DNA of 64,000 nt from Microbacterium sp. PM5 (GCF_003293595.1 NZ_CP022162.1:2735432-2799431), one strand, 5' to 3'; positions 18,220 through 26,930 are shown, counted from the stretch's first letter. Made by a program: numbers and translations. The notes: a model not told the origin generated them from the letters alone.

Positions 18220-19328
18220 GTGCGACACCGTCGCCCTCTCCCGGTGCGCGCCGGCGTGCCGCGGGGCTGACCTTCCGGGTGAAGCTCATGCTCAGCTACG
18301 CCGGCACGGTTGCGCTCGCCGGCGCTCTGTTGCTGTCCGTCGTGTGGCTGTTCCTCCTGCGATACGTCCCGGAGGAGGCGGCGCCGACGACCGGCGGGTT
18401 CATGCCGGGTCGCGGCGATCTGCTGCGGGCATTCGTGCCACCCGCGCTCGCCGCGTGGGCCCTGCTGATCGTCGTCGGACTGGTGGGTGGGTGGTTCCTT
18501 GCCGGGCACATGCTCGCGCCGCTGGGGCGGATCACCCGCGCCACGCGGCTGGCCGCCGCCGGATCGCTGTCGCATCGGATCGGCGCCCACGGCCCCGACG
18601 ACGAGGTGCGCGAGCTCGCCGACAGCTTCGACGCCATGCTGGCGCGCATCGAAGCGCAGGTCGCGGAGCAGCGTCGCTTCGCCGCGAACGCATCGCACGA
18701 GTTGCGCACACCGCTGGCCATCACCCGGGCGATGCTCGACGTTGCCGCCGCTGACCCGGACCGTGACGTCGACGCTCTGCTCACGCGGCTGGCTCGCGTC
18801 AACGGACGGGCGATCGAGCTCACCGAGGCGCTGCTCTCGCTCAGCCGCGCCGAAGGCGGGGCCCTCGACCCCGTCCCCGTCGATGTCTCACTCCTGGCCG
18901 ATCAGGCCGCGGAGACCTTTCTGTCGCTCGCCGAATCGCGGGGAATTGCTCCGCAGCTCGAGACACTGCCGGGCATCGCGCGGGGATCTCAGTCGCTGCT
19001 GCAGCAGCTCGTCGTCAACCTCGTGCACAACGCGATCGTGCACAACTGCGATGATCACGGCTGGGTGCGAATCGGTGTGCGCTCGGCGCAGGGCAGCGTC
19101 GGTCTGTGCGTGGAGAACTCCGGGCCCGTCGTCCCGTCGGAGATGCTCCCGACCCTGCTGGAGCCGTTCCAGCGCGGGGCGCAGCGCGCACATAGCGGCG
19201 AGCACGAGGGAGCCGGTTTGGGACTCGCGATCGTCGCGGCGATCGTTCGTGCGCACGACGGGAGCCTGACCCTGTGGCCGCGCGACGACGGTGGGCTGCT
19301 CGTGGAGGTCGTCCTGCCGGCCGCGTAG
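18216..19328 (+). CDS. Sensor histidine kinase
   Basis: 370-residue membrane kinase. Two helices at about 27-49 and 75-97 enclose only a short extracytoplasmic loop of about 25 residues, suggesting sensing at or in the membrane. Then follow a HAMP linker (about 98-150), HisKA with H161 in ASHELRTPL, and an HATPase domain with N-box NLVHNAIVHN and G-box GAGLGLAIV. It starts at GTG, overlapping the regulator gene. The signal is unknown; cell-wall stress is suggested only by the VanY-like neighbour. Confidence 0.91.
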   Translation: MSATPSPSPGARRRAAGLTFRVKLMLSYAGTVALAGALLLSVVWLFLLRYVPEEAAPTTGGFMPGRGDLLRAFVPPALAAWALLIVVGLVGGWFLAGHMLAPLGRITRATRLAAAGSLSHRIGAHGPDDEVRELADSFDAMLARIEAQVAEQRRFAANASHELRTPLAITRAMLDVAAADPDRDVDALLTRLARVNGRAIELTEALLSLSRAEGGALDPVPVDVSLLADQAAETFLSLAESRGIAPQLETLPGIARGSQSLLQQLVVNLVHNAIVHNCDDHGWVRIGVRSAQGSVGLCVENSGPVVPSEMLPTLLEPFQRGAQRAHSGEHEGAGLGLAIVAAIVRAHDGSLTLWPRDDGGLLVEVVLPAA

Positions 19329-19344
19329 GCTCCGCTCGGCGCCA

Positions 19345-20787
19345 TCAGCCCTGGGCGTGCCGGTCGAGGAAGGCGTACACCTCGCCGTCGTCGACGCCGG
19401 GGAAGGCGCCGCGCGGCAGCGGCGAGAACATCTGCATGTGCACGCGGGCACTCGGCCACGCGCGACCCTCCCAGCGCGCCGTGAGCTCGGCATCCGGACG
19501 CCGGCAGCACGATTCGTCGGGGCACGTCGAACTCGCCCGCTTCTGGGTCTCACGTCCGCGGAACCAGCGTGCGTCGTCGAAGGGCACCCCGACGGTGATC
19601 GAGAACTCGCCGTCCGAGGTGCGTCCGGTCTGGGACGAGCACCAGAAGGTGCCGGCGGGGGTGTCGGTGTACTGGTAGTGCTCGACCGTGCGGTTCTGCT
19701 CCGAGAAGGCGGAGCGGGCGGCGAAGTGGCGGCAGACGACCTGGCCTTCGACCGAACCGGTGACATCCATCGGCAGCGGCAGGTCGTCGTTCTCGTAGGC
19801 GCGGGTGATGGCGCCCGAGCCGTCGACCCGCAGGAAGTGCAGGCGGATGCCGATGTGCTGCGTCAGGAGGTTCGTCAGTCGCATGCCCGCGGCCTCGTGG
19901 GTCACGCCGAAGGCATCGCGGAAATCCTCGACGGCGAGGTTGCGGTCCTTCTTCGCCTGGGCCAGAAAGGCGACCGAGGCGGTCTCGGGCATGAGGCAGC
20001 AGGCGGCGAAGTAGTTGATCTCGAGCCGTTGCTGCAGGAAGTCGGCGTAGTCGCTGGGTGGTGTGTGCCCGAGCAGGCGGTGGGCCATGGCCTGCAGGGC
20101 CATCGAGCGCAGGCCGTGTCCGCCGGGGATGGATGCCGGCGGCAGGTAGATCCGGCCGTTCTCCAGGTCGGTGACCGAACGGGCCGAGTGGGGGAGGTCG
20201 TCCACGTAGATCAGCTCGAATCCCAATTGGGACGCCATGATGCTCACCGTGCGGTGGGTGAGGGCCCCCGAGACGTGGCCGGCGGCCTTCAGCTGCTTCT
20301 CCGCGAGCTTCTCGATGTCGGGGAGGTAGTTGTCCTTGGCGCGCATGCGCAGGCGCAACTCCGTGTTCGCCCGCCGGGCCTCTTCAGGGGTTGCGATGGC
20401 TGCGCGCTCGCGACGCTGCAGTTCACGGTGCAGCCCCAGCACCGACTCGATCGTCTCGTCGGAGGTCGCTTTGGTCACCCGCAGAGCCGGGATGCCGAGG
20501 CTGCGGAAGACGGGGGACTGCTGTGCACGTTCGAGTTCGAGCTCGAGGGCGGCTCGACGGTTCGGCGGCTCGGCCGACAGCAGATCGGTGACGTCCGTGC
20601 CGGTGGCGGCGGCGATGGCCTGCAGCAGCGACAGTTTGGGCTCGCGCTTGCCGTTCTCGATCAGGCTCAGCTGGCTGCCGGCGACACCGACGATCGCGCC
20701 GAGCTCGTCGAGCGTGAGTCCGTGCGACACGCGCTGGTGACGGATGCGATGTCCGAGCGTCGACAGCTCCAGGGAGGTGGGTGGCAT
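19345..20787 (-). CDS. ramB: XRE-family regulator with IrrE/ImmA-like domain, RamB-like
   Basis: 480-residue regulator. An N-terminal Cro/CI helix-turn-helix (about 10-65, SQLSLIENGKREPKLS) is followed by a degenerate ImmA/IrrE metallopeptidase-like domain and the C-terminal short-chain fatty acyl regulator domain with a Cys cluster (CPDESCC). This matches RamB, which in corynebacteria and mycobacteria controls acetate and propionate metabolism. The divergent neighbour is PEP carboxykinase, a gluconeogenic gene sensibly controlled by such a regulator. It is convergent with the histidine kinase, 16 nt apart. The RamB name rests on domain order, length and context. Confidence 0.82.
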   Translation of the reverse strand: MPPTSLELSTLGHRIRHQRVSHGLTLDELGAIVGVAGSQLSLIENGKREPKLSLLQAIAAATGTDVTDLLSAEPPNRRAALELELERAQQSPVFRSLGIPALRVTKATSDETIESVLGLHRELQRRERAAIATPEEARRANTELRLRMRAKDNYLPDIEKLAEKQLKAAGHVSGALTHRTVSIMASQLGFELIYVDDLPHSARSVTDLENGRIYLPPASIPGGHGLRSMALQAMAHRLLGHTPPSDYADFLQQRLEINYFAACCLMPETASVAFLAQAKKDRNLAVEDFRDAFGVTHEAAGMRLTNLLTQHIGIRLHFLRVDGSGAITRAYENDDLPLPMDVTGSVEGQVVCRHFAARSAFSEQNRTVEHYQYTDTPAGTFWCSSQTGRTSDGEFSITVGVPFDDARWFRGRETQKRASSTCPDESCCRRPDAELTARWEGRAWPSARVHMQMFSPLPRGAFPGVDDGEVYAFLDRHAQG

Positions 20788-20914
20788 TCCTTGAGCATAG
20801 CGAAAGAATCACGTTTCTTGACGGCATCCTTGTGTGCAAAACCCTCCTCACGCCTTCAATCTGGAAGAGACCCCTCCGGATCGCCCCACCGACGCCACGC
20901 TGAAGGAGCCCGAC

Positions 20915-22819
20915 ATGGCCATCGCCGACATGTTCACCCGTCCCACCGCCACGCGCACCCCCGCGGCGGTCGACGCGACGGACGAGCCCCGGAGCGGCTT
21001 CGGCATGCGGCCGGTCCTCGCCGGCACGGGCCTGGAGGCCTTGCACGCCTGGGTCGATGAGATCGCTGCCCTGACGCAGCCCGCGCGCATCCACTGGGTC
21101 GACGGCTCTCGTGCGGAGAACGACGCCCTTCTTCGCCAGCAGGTCGAGGAGGGCAAGCTCATCAAGCTCAACCCCGAGTGGCGACCGGGCTCGTACCTCG
21201 CCCGCTCGCACCCGAGCGACGTCGCCCGCACCGAGGCGCGCACCTTCATCGCCTCGGCGCGAGAGGAGGATGCCGGCCCCACCAACAACTGGGCGCAGCC
21301 GGACGAGATCCGGGCGACCATCATGCCGCTGTTCGAGGGGTCGATGCGGGGGAGGACGATGTACGTCGTGCCCTTCTCGATGGGCGCGGTCGGCGGTCCG
21401 CTCTCGCACATCGGCGTCCAGATCACCGACAGTGCGTACGCCGTCACCTCCATCGGCATCATGACCCGGGTCGGCACCGCCGTCGTGGAGCAGATCGCCG
21501 CGGGCAAGCCGTGGGTCAAGACGGTGCACTCGGTCGGTGCGCCGCTGGCTCCCGGCCAGGAGGACGTGGCGTGGCCCTGCAACGACGAGAAGTACATCGT
21601 CCACTTTCCCGACACGCTCGAGGTGTGGTCGTTCGGATCCGGCTACGGCGGCAACGCGATCCTCGCGAAGAAGTGCTTCGCGCTGCGCATCGCCTCGGTC
21701 ATCGGGCGTGAAGAGGGGTGGCTCGCCGAGCACATGCTGCTGATCCGCGTCATCAGCCCGGAGGGCAAGCGCTTCCACCTCGCCGCCGCCTTCCCCTCCG
21801 CGTGCGGCAAGACCAATCTGGCGATGCTGCGCCCCACGATTCCGGGGTGGCGCGTCGAGACCCTCGGCGACGACATCGCGTGGCTTCGCCCCGGCGACGA
21901 CGGGCGGCTGTGGGCCATCAACCCCGAGGCCGGCTTCTTCGGGGTGGCGCCGGGAACGGGCGCGTCGACCAACGTGGCGGCTGTCGAAACGCTGTGGGGC
22001 AACACGATCTTCACGAACGTGGCCCTGCGTCCCGACGGAGACGTGTGGTGGGAGGGTCTCACCGATGACGTCCCGTCGGAGCTGATCGATTGGGAGGGCA
22101 ACCCCTGGACGCCGGCGATGGGGCGCCCGGCCGCACACCCGAACTCGCGCTTCACCGTCAGCGCGGGACAGTGCCCGCAGATCGCCCCCGACTGGGAGAC
22201 TCCGCAGGGCGTGCCGCTGGACGGCATCCTGTTCGGTGGGCGTCGGGCCACGAACGTCCCCCTCGTGCTGGAGGCCACCGATTGGACGCACGGCGTGTTC
22301 CTCGGCTCCAACATCTCCTCCGAGCGCACCGCCGCCGCCGAGGGGACCGTCGGTGAGCTGCGCCGCGACCCCTTCGCGATGCTCCCGTTCTGCGGCTACA
22401 ACATGGCGGACTACTTCGGTCACTGGCTCAAGGTCGGTCAGCGTCTGCGCTTCGACCGCGCCCCGCGCATCTTCCAGGTCAACTGGTTCCGAAAGGGCGA
22501 CGACGGCCGCTTCCTCTGGCCGGGTTTCGGTGACAACGCACGCGTGATCGACTGGATCATCCGCCGCATCGAGGGTGTCGTTCCGGCCATCGACAGCCCG
22601 ATCGGACGACTGCCCCGCACGGAGGATCTGAACCTCGAGGGCATCGAGGTTCCGGACGCCGACCTCGAGGCCCTGTTCGCGATCGACCGCGACCTGTGGC
22701 TGCAGGAGGCCGGGCTCACGGAGGAGTTCTACCGCACGTTCGAGGGACGGGTGCCCCCGGCGCTGTACGCCGAGCTCGCGGCTCTTCGCTACCGCCTCAA
22801 GCTCGCCGCGTCGCGGTGA
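20915..22819 (+). CDS. pckG: Phosphoenolpyruvate carboxykinase (GTP)
   Basis: 634-residue GTP-type PEPCK, converting oxaloacetate and GTP to PEP, CO2 and GDP for gluconeogenesis. The P-loop/hyper-reactive Cys motif PSACGKTN is at 294-301. GVAPGTGASTN and FPSACGK segments are typical of the animal/actinobacterial class. The start is the ATG (MAIADMF) after GAAGGAG; 27 further codons are open upstream without a ribosome-binding site. It is divergent from the RamB-like gene. Its last 23 nt overlap the 3' end of the convergent Asp23-like gene. Confidence 0.96.
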   Translation: MAIADMFTRPTATRTPAAVDATDEPRSGFGMRPVLAGTGLEALHAWVDEIAALTQPARIHWVDGSRAENDALLRQQVEEGKLIKLNPEWRPGSYLARSHPSDVARTEARTFIASAREEDAGPTNNWAQPDEIRATIMPLFEGSMRGRTMYVVPFSMGAVGGPLSHIGVQITDSAYAVTSIGIMTRVGTAVVEQIAAGKPWVKTVHSVGAPLAPGQEDVAWPCNDEKYIVHFPDTLEVWSFGSGYGGNAILAKKCFALRIASVIGREEGWLAEHMLLIRVISPEGKRFHLAAAFPSACGKTNLAMLRPTIPGWRVETLGDDIAWLRPGDDGRLWAINPEAGFFGVAPGTGASTNVAAVETLWGNTIFTNVALRPDGDVWWEGLTDDVPSELIDWEGNPWTPAMGRPAAHPNSRFTVSAGQCPQIAPDWETPQGVPLDGILFGGRRATNVPLVLEATDWTHGVFLGSNISSERTAAAEGTVGELRRDPFAMLPFCGYNMADYFGHWLKVGQRLRFDRAPRIFQVNWFRKGDDGRFLWPGFGDNARVIDWIIRRIEGVVPAIDSPIGRLPRTEDLNLEGIEVPDADLEALFAIDRDLWLQEAGLTEEFYRTFEGRVPPALYAELAALRYRLKLAASR

Positions 22820-23138
22820 TGCGGCTGACGCGCACGGTGACGTGTGCGTCAGGTGCGCCCAGCGCCTCGCGCACCCGCAGCGCGACCTCGCTCGCCACCG
22901 CGGCGACGCGACCGCCCGTGACGCCGATGCTCACCGTCACCTCGAGCGCCTGCGCGCGCCGCGTCACCACGCTGTACGCGCCGTCGCCGGCGAGCGTCGC
23001 CCGCCACAGGCGAGCCGGGAGGGCGGCGGCGTAGTACAGCTCGGCCACGCCGGTGACCGCCCTCGCGGCGGCATCCACGATCAGGGCGAGCTCGGTGGGC
23101 GCGTCGCCGCTCGCCGATCGGGTCGCGGTGTCGCTCAT
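22797..23138 (-). CDS. Small Asp23/Gls24-like protein
   Basis: 113-residue protein, last gene of the ECF sigma-Asp23 operon. A weak Asp23/Gls24-type pattern is visible: central IGVTGGRVAAVASEVALRVR followed by HVTVRVSRI, the beta-strand repeat of that fold. No membrane segment. Its ATG overlaps the preceding stop by 4 nt, and its 3' end overlaps pckG tail to tail by 23 nt. The role is presumably envelope stress along with its paralogues; the assignment is tentative. Confidence 0.62.
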   Translation of the reverse strand: MSDTATRSASGDAPTELALIVDAAARAVTGVAELYYAAALPARLWRATLAGDGAYSVVTRRAQALEVTVSIGVTGGRVAAVASEVALRVREALGAPDAHVTVRVSRITATRRA

Positions 23139-23707
23139 CGCTCCTCCTCCCGCAGCCGCAGCGAGTCGATCGTGACGTCGACGACGCCGACGGTCCATCC
23201 GCCGTACTCCTCGAGATCGGCGCGCACGCGCTCTCGCACCGAATCTGCGATGCGCGCAAGTCCGCGTCCCGCGCCGAGCACGCTGTCCAGGACGCTGATC
23301 GTCAGCCGCACGTCGACGCGTACATCCTCGTGGAGCGTGAGATGCACCCGTTCTACGAGCACGCCCTCCACCGCGTCGCCGGCGTCGCGGACGAGACCGC
23401 GCACGGCGCCCTCGGTCACCACGACGCGTACCGGGTCGTCGTCGACGAGAGGCAGGTCGCGCCCCGCGCGAGATTCGCGGGCGACTTCGCCGAGAATCTG
23501 TTGGAACCAGGTCTCGGAGACATCGTCACGGGCGTCGGTCTCGATGAGTTCGCGCGACAGTGCCCCGAGGCGGTCCATCGAATCCAGCACGGCTCGGCAC
23601 TGCGCATCGCCGTCGATCGCGGGGATCGCCGGCGTCCGTCCGCGCTCGTGATAAGCCGCGAGCTCCTCGAGGGTGTGGCCCGAATCGCCGATCTCCTCGC
23701 GCGTCAT
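23135..23707 (-). CDS. Asp23/Gls24-family envelope stress protein, long form
   Basis: 190 residues. The N-terminal 70 residues look like an anti-sigma-type or zinc-finger-like helical segment (HTLEELAAYHERGR), and the C-terminal half has the Asp23 pattern LTISVLDSVLGAGRGLARIADSV then VGVVDVTIDSLRL. The gene starts 5 nt after the ECF sigma factor stop, with GGAGGTGAG as ribosome-binding site. The position directly behind a sigma gene is where an anti-sigma factor is usually found, so its helical N-terminus might have that role (inference). Confidence 0.7.
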   Translation of the reverse strand: MTREEIGDSGHTLEELAAYHERGRTPAIPAIDGDAQCRAVLDSMDRLGALSRELIETDARDDVSETWFQQILGEVARESRAGRDLPLVDDDPVRVVVTEGAVRGLVRDAGDAVEGVLVERVHLTLHEDVRVDVRLTISVLDSVLGAGRGLARIADSVRERVRADLEEYGGWTVGVVDVTIDSLRLREEER

Positions 23708-23712
23708 CCCGC

Positions 23713-24258
23713 TCACCTCCACTCCTTCATCCGGTCGTAGATGGTCGCCCGCGCCCGCGCGAGCCTGCCGCGCACCGCCGTGGCGGACACGCCCAGCTCG
23801 CGGGCGATCTCGTCGTAGCCGTATCCGCTCACCTCGCGCAGGAGCCAGGTCGTGCGTTGCTCGACCGGCAGCTCGTCCAGCACGCGCCGCAGCATGTCCA
23901 GTTGAGAGGATGCCACGGCAGACTCGTCGGGTGTGGGCTGCAGAGCCTCGGGCTCCGTATCCTCGATCGGTGCGGTGGGCGCCGCGCTGCGCAGACGGTC
24001 GGTGGCCTTGCGTGCCACGATCGTCGACAGCCAGGAACGGACGCGGTCGGGCTCGCGCAGTTCCGGGAGACGTCGCCACGCGATGATCAGGGCCTCCTGC
24101 ACGCAGTCGTCGGCGTCGGCGCGTGAGCGCAGCAGCCGGGTGGCGAAGCCGATCAGGTAACCGCTGTGCCGACGCACGAGCACCGCGAACGCGCGCTCGT
24201 CGCCGTCGGCGGCGCGTGCGGCCAGAACGCCGTCTTCGACGTGTGTCAGCGTGTCCAC
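23713..24258 (-). CDS. ECF-type RNA polymerase sigma factor
   Basis: 181-residue sigma factor with region 2 (about 22-90; FATRLLRSRADADDCVQEAL) and region 4 (about 125-178; YDEIARELGVSATAVRGRLA) joined by a short linker. It heads a leftward operon with two Asp23-like genes and is divergent from five further Asp23/AmaP-locus genes, so it most likely controls both arms. The start is GTG with GGGGGAAG upstream. No transmembrane anti-sigma factor is adjacent. Confidence 0.92.
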   Translation of the reverse strand: MDTLTHVEDGVLAARAADGDERAFAVLVRRHSGYLIGFATRLLRSRADADDCVQEALIIAWRRLPELREPDRVRSWLSTIVARKATDRLRSAAPTAPIEDTEPEALQPTPDESAVASSQLDMLRRVLDELPVEQRTTWLLREVSGYGYDEIARELGVSATAVRGRLARARATIYDRMKEWR

Positions 24259-24503
24259 ACCGCTTCCCCCCTCGCGCCGTCGTCACCCTGCGGGCCGCGC
24301 GATGCCCCCTGCATACCTCGACCGTGCCACGCGCAGCTGACGCCGCCAAGGGGTTGCGTCGCCGCCGCGCAGCCATTAAGCGCGCCGACAGCTCCCGCGG
24401 CGGCACTCAGCGAACTGCCAGGAAATCCACCGTGACGAAACCCCTGCGGCATCCGTCACACCTGTGAACGCCCTCACCGGAGGGCCGGAAAGGACAAGAC
24501 ATC
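24259..24503. other. Divergent control region of the Asp23 locus
   Basis: 245 nt without a gene between the ECF sigma gene and the first rightward Asp23 gene. It should hold promoters for both arms. I see GGAAAT at 24422-24427 and CGTC at 24455-24458, which resemble ECF elements, but the spacing is too wide to pair them. TCACA-CC-TGTGA at 24457-24468 is a small palindrome. I can assign no promoter with confidence. Confidence 0.5.
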
Positions 24504-24923
24504 ATGGCTACCACGACCCCCACCACCTCCGCCGTCGCACCTGCTGCGGGCGCCGGCAAGACCGTCATCGTCGACCCGGTCATCGCCAAGATCGCCGGCA
24601 TCGCCGCCTCTTCCGTGCCCGGCGTGCACGCCCTCGGCGGCGGAGCCGCGCGCGTCATCGGCAGCATCCGTGAGGCCGTGGGCGCCAAGGATCTGGGTCA
24701 GGGTGTGAACGTCGAGGTCGGCGAGACGCAGGTCGCCGCCGACATCACGATCGTGGCCGAGTACCCCGAGCAGCTGCAGCGCGTCGCGACCGACGTGCGC
24801 ACGGCCGTCGCCGATGCCATCACCGAGCTCGCCGGCATGGAGGTCACCGAGGTCAATGTGACCGTCGTCGACGTCCACATCCCGGGTGACGACGAGGCTC
24901 CCGCCCCGGAGCGTGTCCAGTGA
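24504..24923 (+). CDS. Asp23/Gls24-family envelope stress response protein
   Basis: 139-residue canonical Asp23 protein: KTVIVDPVIAKIAGIAASSVPGV, then VAADITIVAEYPEQL and the closing VTEVNVTVVDVHI. In Firmicutes Asp23 is tethered to the membrane by AmaP and is abundant in alkaline or cell-wall stress. Here it is the first gene of a five-gene operon that also encodes a DUF2273 and two membrane proteins, so a similar tether is likely. No membrane segment of its own. Confidence 0.9.
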   Translation: MATTTPTTSAVAPAAGAGKTVIVDPVIAKIAGIAASSVPGVHALGGGAARVIGSIREAVGAKDLGQGVNVEVGETQVAADITIVAEYPEQLQRVATDVRTAVADAITELAGMEVTEVNVTVVDVHIPGDDEAPAPERVQ

Positions 24924-25117
24924 CCGGCGGGGGTCCCACGGTGTGGGGAGCGGTCGCGGGCGCGGTGCTCGCCGTCGCCGCACTGGCGTTCGGCTTCTGG
25001 GGCATGGTGCTCGTGGCGGCTCTCGCCGCCATCGGCGGCCTCATCGGCGCCGCGGTGTCGGGTCGCATCGACCTGCGCGCCGCGATCGATGCCGCCCGCG
25101 GCCGGCGGGTGGGCTGA
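24920..25117 (+). CDS. DUF2273-family small membrane protein
   Basis: 65-residue protein with two tightly packed helices (about 8-25 and 28-46) and a basic C-terminus. DUF2273 proteins are standard neighbours of Asp23 and AmaP. It starts at GTG, overlapping the Asp23 stop by 4 nt. No biochemical role is known. Confidence 0.78.
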   Translation: MTGGGPTVWGAVAGAVLAVAALAFGFWGMVLVAALAAIGGLIGAAVSGRIDLRAAIDAARGRRVG

Positions 25118-25119
25118 CC

Positions 25120-25431
25120 ATGGATGCCGCACGGATCCCCGGTCGGGTCACCATCTCCGCACGGGCCTACGAGCGCGTCGCGGCGGCGGTCCTCGCCGAT
25201 GAGCTGGGCGTTCCCGCCCGCGCGTCCCGCGCCCACGTGCGCGACGCGGGCGGGGCCCTCGCCCTGGATCTCACCAGCGGCATCCGAGCCGACGGCGACC
25301 CCATCGCGGCCAGCGCCGCTGCCGCACGCACCCGCACCGGTGAGCGCGTGAGCGCACTCACCGGAGCACTGGTCGGAGACATCCGACTGCGCATCACTCA
25401 CCTCGTCACGCAGAACAGGAGCAGCTCGTGA
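25120..25431 (+). CDS. Asp23-like small protein of the envelope-stress operon
   Basis: 103 residues. The segment RVTISARAYERVAAAVLADELGV then an alternating-strand half ending in LVGDIRLRITHLV gives the overall impression of a diverged Asp23/Gls24 domain, but I cannot confirm the family. No membrane segment. It starts 2 nt after the DUF2273 stop and overlaps the next gene by 4 nt, so it belongs to the operon. Confidence 0.65.
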   Translation: MDAARIPGRVTISARAYERVAAAVLADELGVPARASRAHVRDAGGALALDLTSGIRADGDPIAASAAAARTRTGERVSALTGALVGDIRLRITHLVTQNRSSS

Positions 25432-26030
25432 ACACCACATCGGCACCCGTCGAGGTCGTTCCGGCGGGAGCGCCCGACCGGCTTCAGAGCGCGGCTGCGC
25501 GGCGTCTGCAACGACGTTCGCGTGCTGTCTGGGTGAGCTGCGCCCTGGTCGTGATCATCGTCGTCGCCGCGGCGCTGGCCACCGAGCTGGTGCTGTCGGC
25601 TCTCGGGCGCCCCGCGCTGCTCGTGGCCCCGGACGCCGTTCGCTCGGCGCTCGCCGAGGGGGGGACGACCGGCACGATCGTCGCTGCGGCGGCCGCACTG
25701 TTCGGCATCGTGTGTCTCTGGGGTGCATTGGCGCCCGGGCGCACTCATCGCCGGGCCCTGGCCGCCGGCCGGGTACCCCTGGTGGTCGACGACGCGATCG
25801 TGGCCGGCGCCCTCTCGCGCGCCGCCGCCACGGCCGCAGCCGTCACCAACTCCCACGTGTCCACGCAGCTCGACGCTCGTCGTGCGCGCATCTCCCTCAC
25901 TCCCGCGACCGGCTTTCCGGTCGACCGTGAACAGGTGGAGCGCGCCGCCGATCGGCTGCTCACCGAACTCGGCGCGGCGCCTCGACTGACGGCTCGCGTC
26001 GAGGTGACCCCGGAAGGACGGCTGTCATGA
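25428..26030 (+). CDS. DUF6286-type membrane protein of the Asp23 locus
   Basis: 200 residues with two helices (about 33-58 and 80-101) and a cytoplasmic C-terminal domain containing VTNSHVSTQLDARRARISLTP, typical of DUF6286 proteins in actinobacterial Asp23 loci. This is the topology expected for an AmaP-like anchor. It overlaps the genes on both sides by 4 nt. Confidence 0.72.
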   Translation: MNTTSAPVEVVPAGAPDRLQSAAARRLQRRSRAVWVSCALVVIIVVAAALATELVLSALGRPALLVAPDAVRSALAEGGTTGTIVAAAAALFGIVCLWGALAPGRTHRRALAAGRVPLVVDDAIVAGALSRAAATAAAVTNSHVSTQLDARRARISLTPATGFPVDREQVERAADRLLTELGAAPRLTARVEVTPEGRLS

Positions 26031-26587
26031 GCCCGGCATCCCGCTTCGTCAACCGCACGATCCTCTTCGTGCTGGCCGTGGGCGCCCTCGCCGTCGCCGC
26101 GACCGCGGCCTGGCCGCTCTTCGCCGAGGGGCGACCGTCGCCGCTGCTGGCCATGGCCGCCGATGTCGTCCGCGGCACGGGGGTGGCACCGCAGACCCAG
26201 GCGTGGATCGCTGCGGGCATCCTCGCGCTGGTCGTCGTGATTGCGCTCGTGGTCGTGCTCACCCGCGGTGAGCGGCACGTCCGGGCGGTCCTCGACGAGG
26301 GCGGCATCGCCATCGATGACGGCGTCGTCGCCGATCTGCTCCGGCAGTCGCTCGCGGACGTGCCCGACGTGCTGGCGGTCTCGGCGGTGACCTCTCGCCG
26401 TCGCCGTCGCCGGCTTCTGCGGGTGCGGGTGCAGGTGCGCCCGCGCGCCGACCTGGGACTCGTCCAGCGTCGCGTCGCCGGTGCGGTCGCCGATACCGAC
26501 CGCCGGCTGGGGCTCGCGCTACCACTGGTCGTCCAGCTCACGGGCGGTCTGCGTTCCGCCGTCGCCCACGAGCGCCGCGTCGCCTGA
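26027..26587 (+). CDS. AmaP-like alkaline shock membrane anchor protein
   Basis: 186 residues with two helices (about 8-30 and 60-82) and a basic cytoplasmic domain rich in arginine (SRRRRRRLLRVRV). Helix spacing and operon position match AmaP, which holds Asp23 at the membrane in staphylococci. Together with the previous gene it gives the locus two candidate anchors. Confidence 0.68.
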   Translation: MSPASRFVNRTILFVLAVGALAVAATAAWPLFAEGRPSPLLAMAADVVRGTGVAPQTQAWIAAGILALVVVIALVVVLTRGERHVRAVLDEGGIAIDDGVVADLLRQSLADVPDVLAVSAVTSRRRRRRLLRVRVQVRPRADLGLVQRRVAGAVADTDRRLGLALPLVVQLTGGLRSAVAHERRVA

Positions 26588-26666
26588 CGAACGACGCTCA
26601 CCGAACTCCCGGGCCGCCCGGGATCCCCAAAGAAACCGGAACCATCACCAGAGAAAGGAGTCCCTC

Positions 26667-26864
26667 ATGGGCCTCGCAGATGACATCAAGAACACCGCCG
26701 AGAACCTGACCGGCAAGGCCAAGGAGGCGATCGGTAACCTCACCGACAACGACAAGCTCGTCGCCGAGGGCAAGGCCGACCAGGTCAAGGCCCACGCGAA
26801 GGACGCCGCAGCCGACGTCAAGGATGCGGCCAAGGACGCGAAGGACGCTCTCGGCGGTAAGTGA
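26667..26864 (+). CDS. CsbD-family stress protein
   Basis: 65-residue hydrophilic, lysine/alanine/aspartate-rich protein with the CsbD opening GLADDIKNTAENLTGKAKEA and an AKDAAADVKDAAKDAKDA tail of helical repeats. CsbD proteins are general-stress-induced, of unknown mechanism. A strong AGAAAGGAG site precedes the ATG. The gene is 79 nt after the AmaP-like gene and may have its own promoter. It ends at a strong hairpin. Confidence 0.88.
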   Translation: MGLADDIKNTAENLTGKAKEAIGNLTDNDKLVAEGKADQVKAHAKDAAADVKDAAKDAKDALGGK

Positions 26865-26879
26865 CCAGCGCTGACAGCA

Positions 26880-26909
26880 GAGGGGCCCGCCGGTGACGGC
26901 GGGCCCCTC
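26880..26909. terminator. Bidirectional terminator hairpin
   Basis: GAGGGGCCCGCCG, loop GTGA, CGGCGGGCCCCTC: a perfect 13-bp GC-rich stem, followed by TCGTCTG. It lies between the convergent CsbD and ABC exporter genes, so it can end transcripts from both sides. Confidence 0.85.
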
Positions 26910-26930
26910 GTCGTCTGTCGGGGTCGCGGG

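Noticed and set aside
20804..20819. RamB operator (AAGAA-N6-TTCTT) between the RamB-like gene and pckG
   Set aside because: The arms are only 5 bp and do not match the corynebacterial RamB consensus; GTGTGCAAAAC at about 20833 is a slightly better but still weak match.
24457..24468. CRP/cAMP site (TCACA-CC-TGTGA)
   Set aside because: The half-sites have the opposite order and wrong spacing compared with TGTGA-N6-TCACA.
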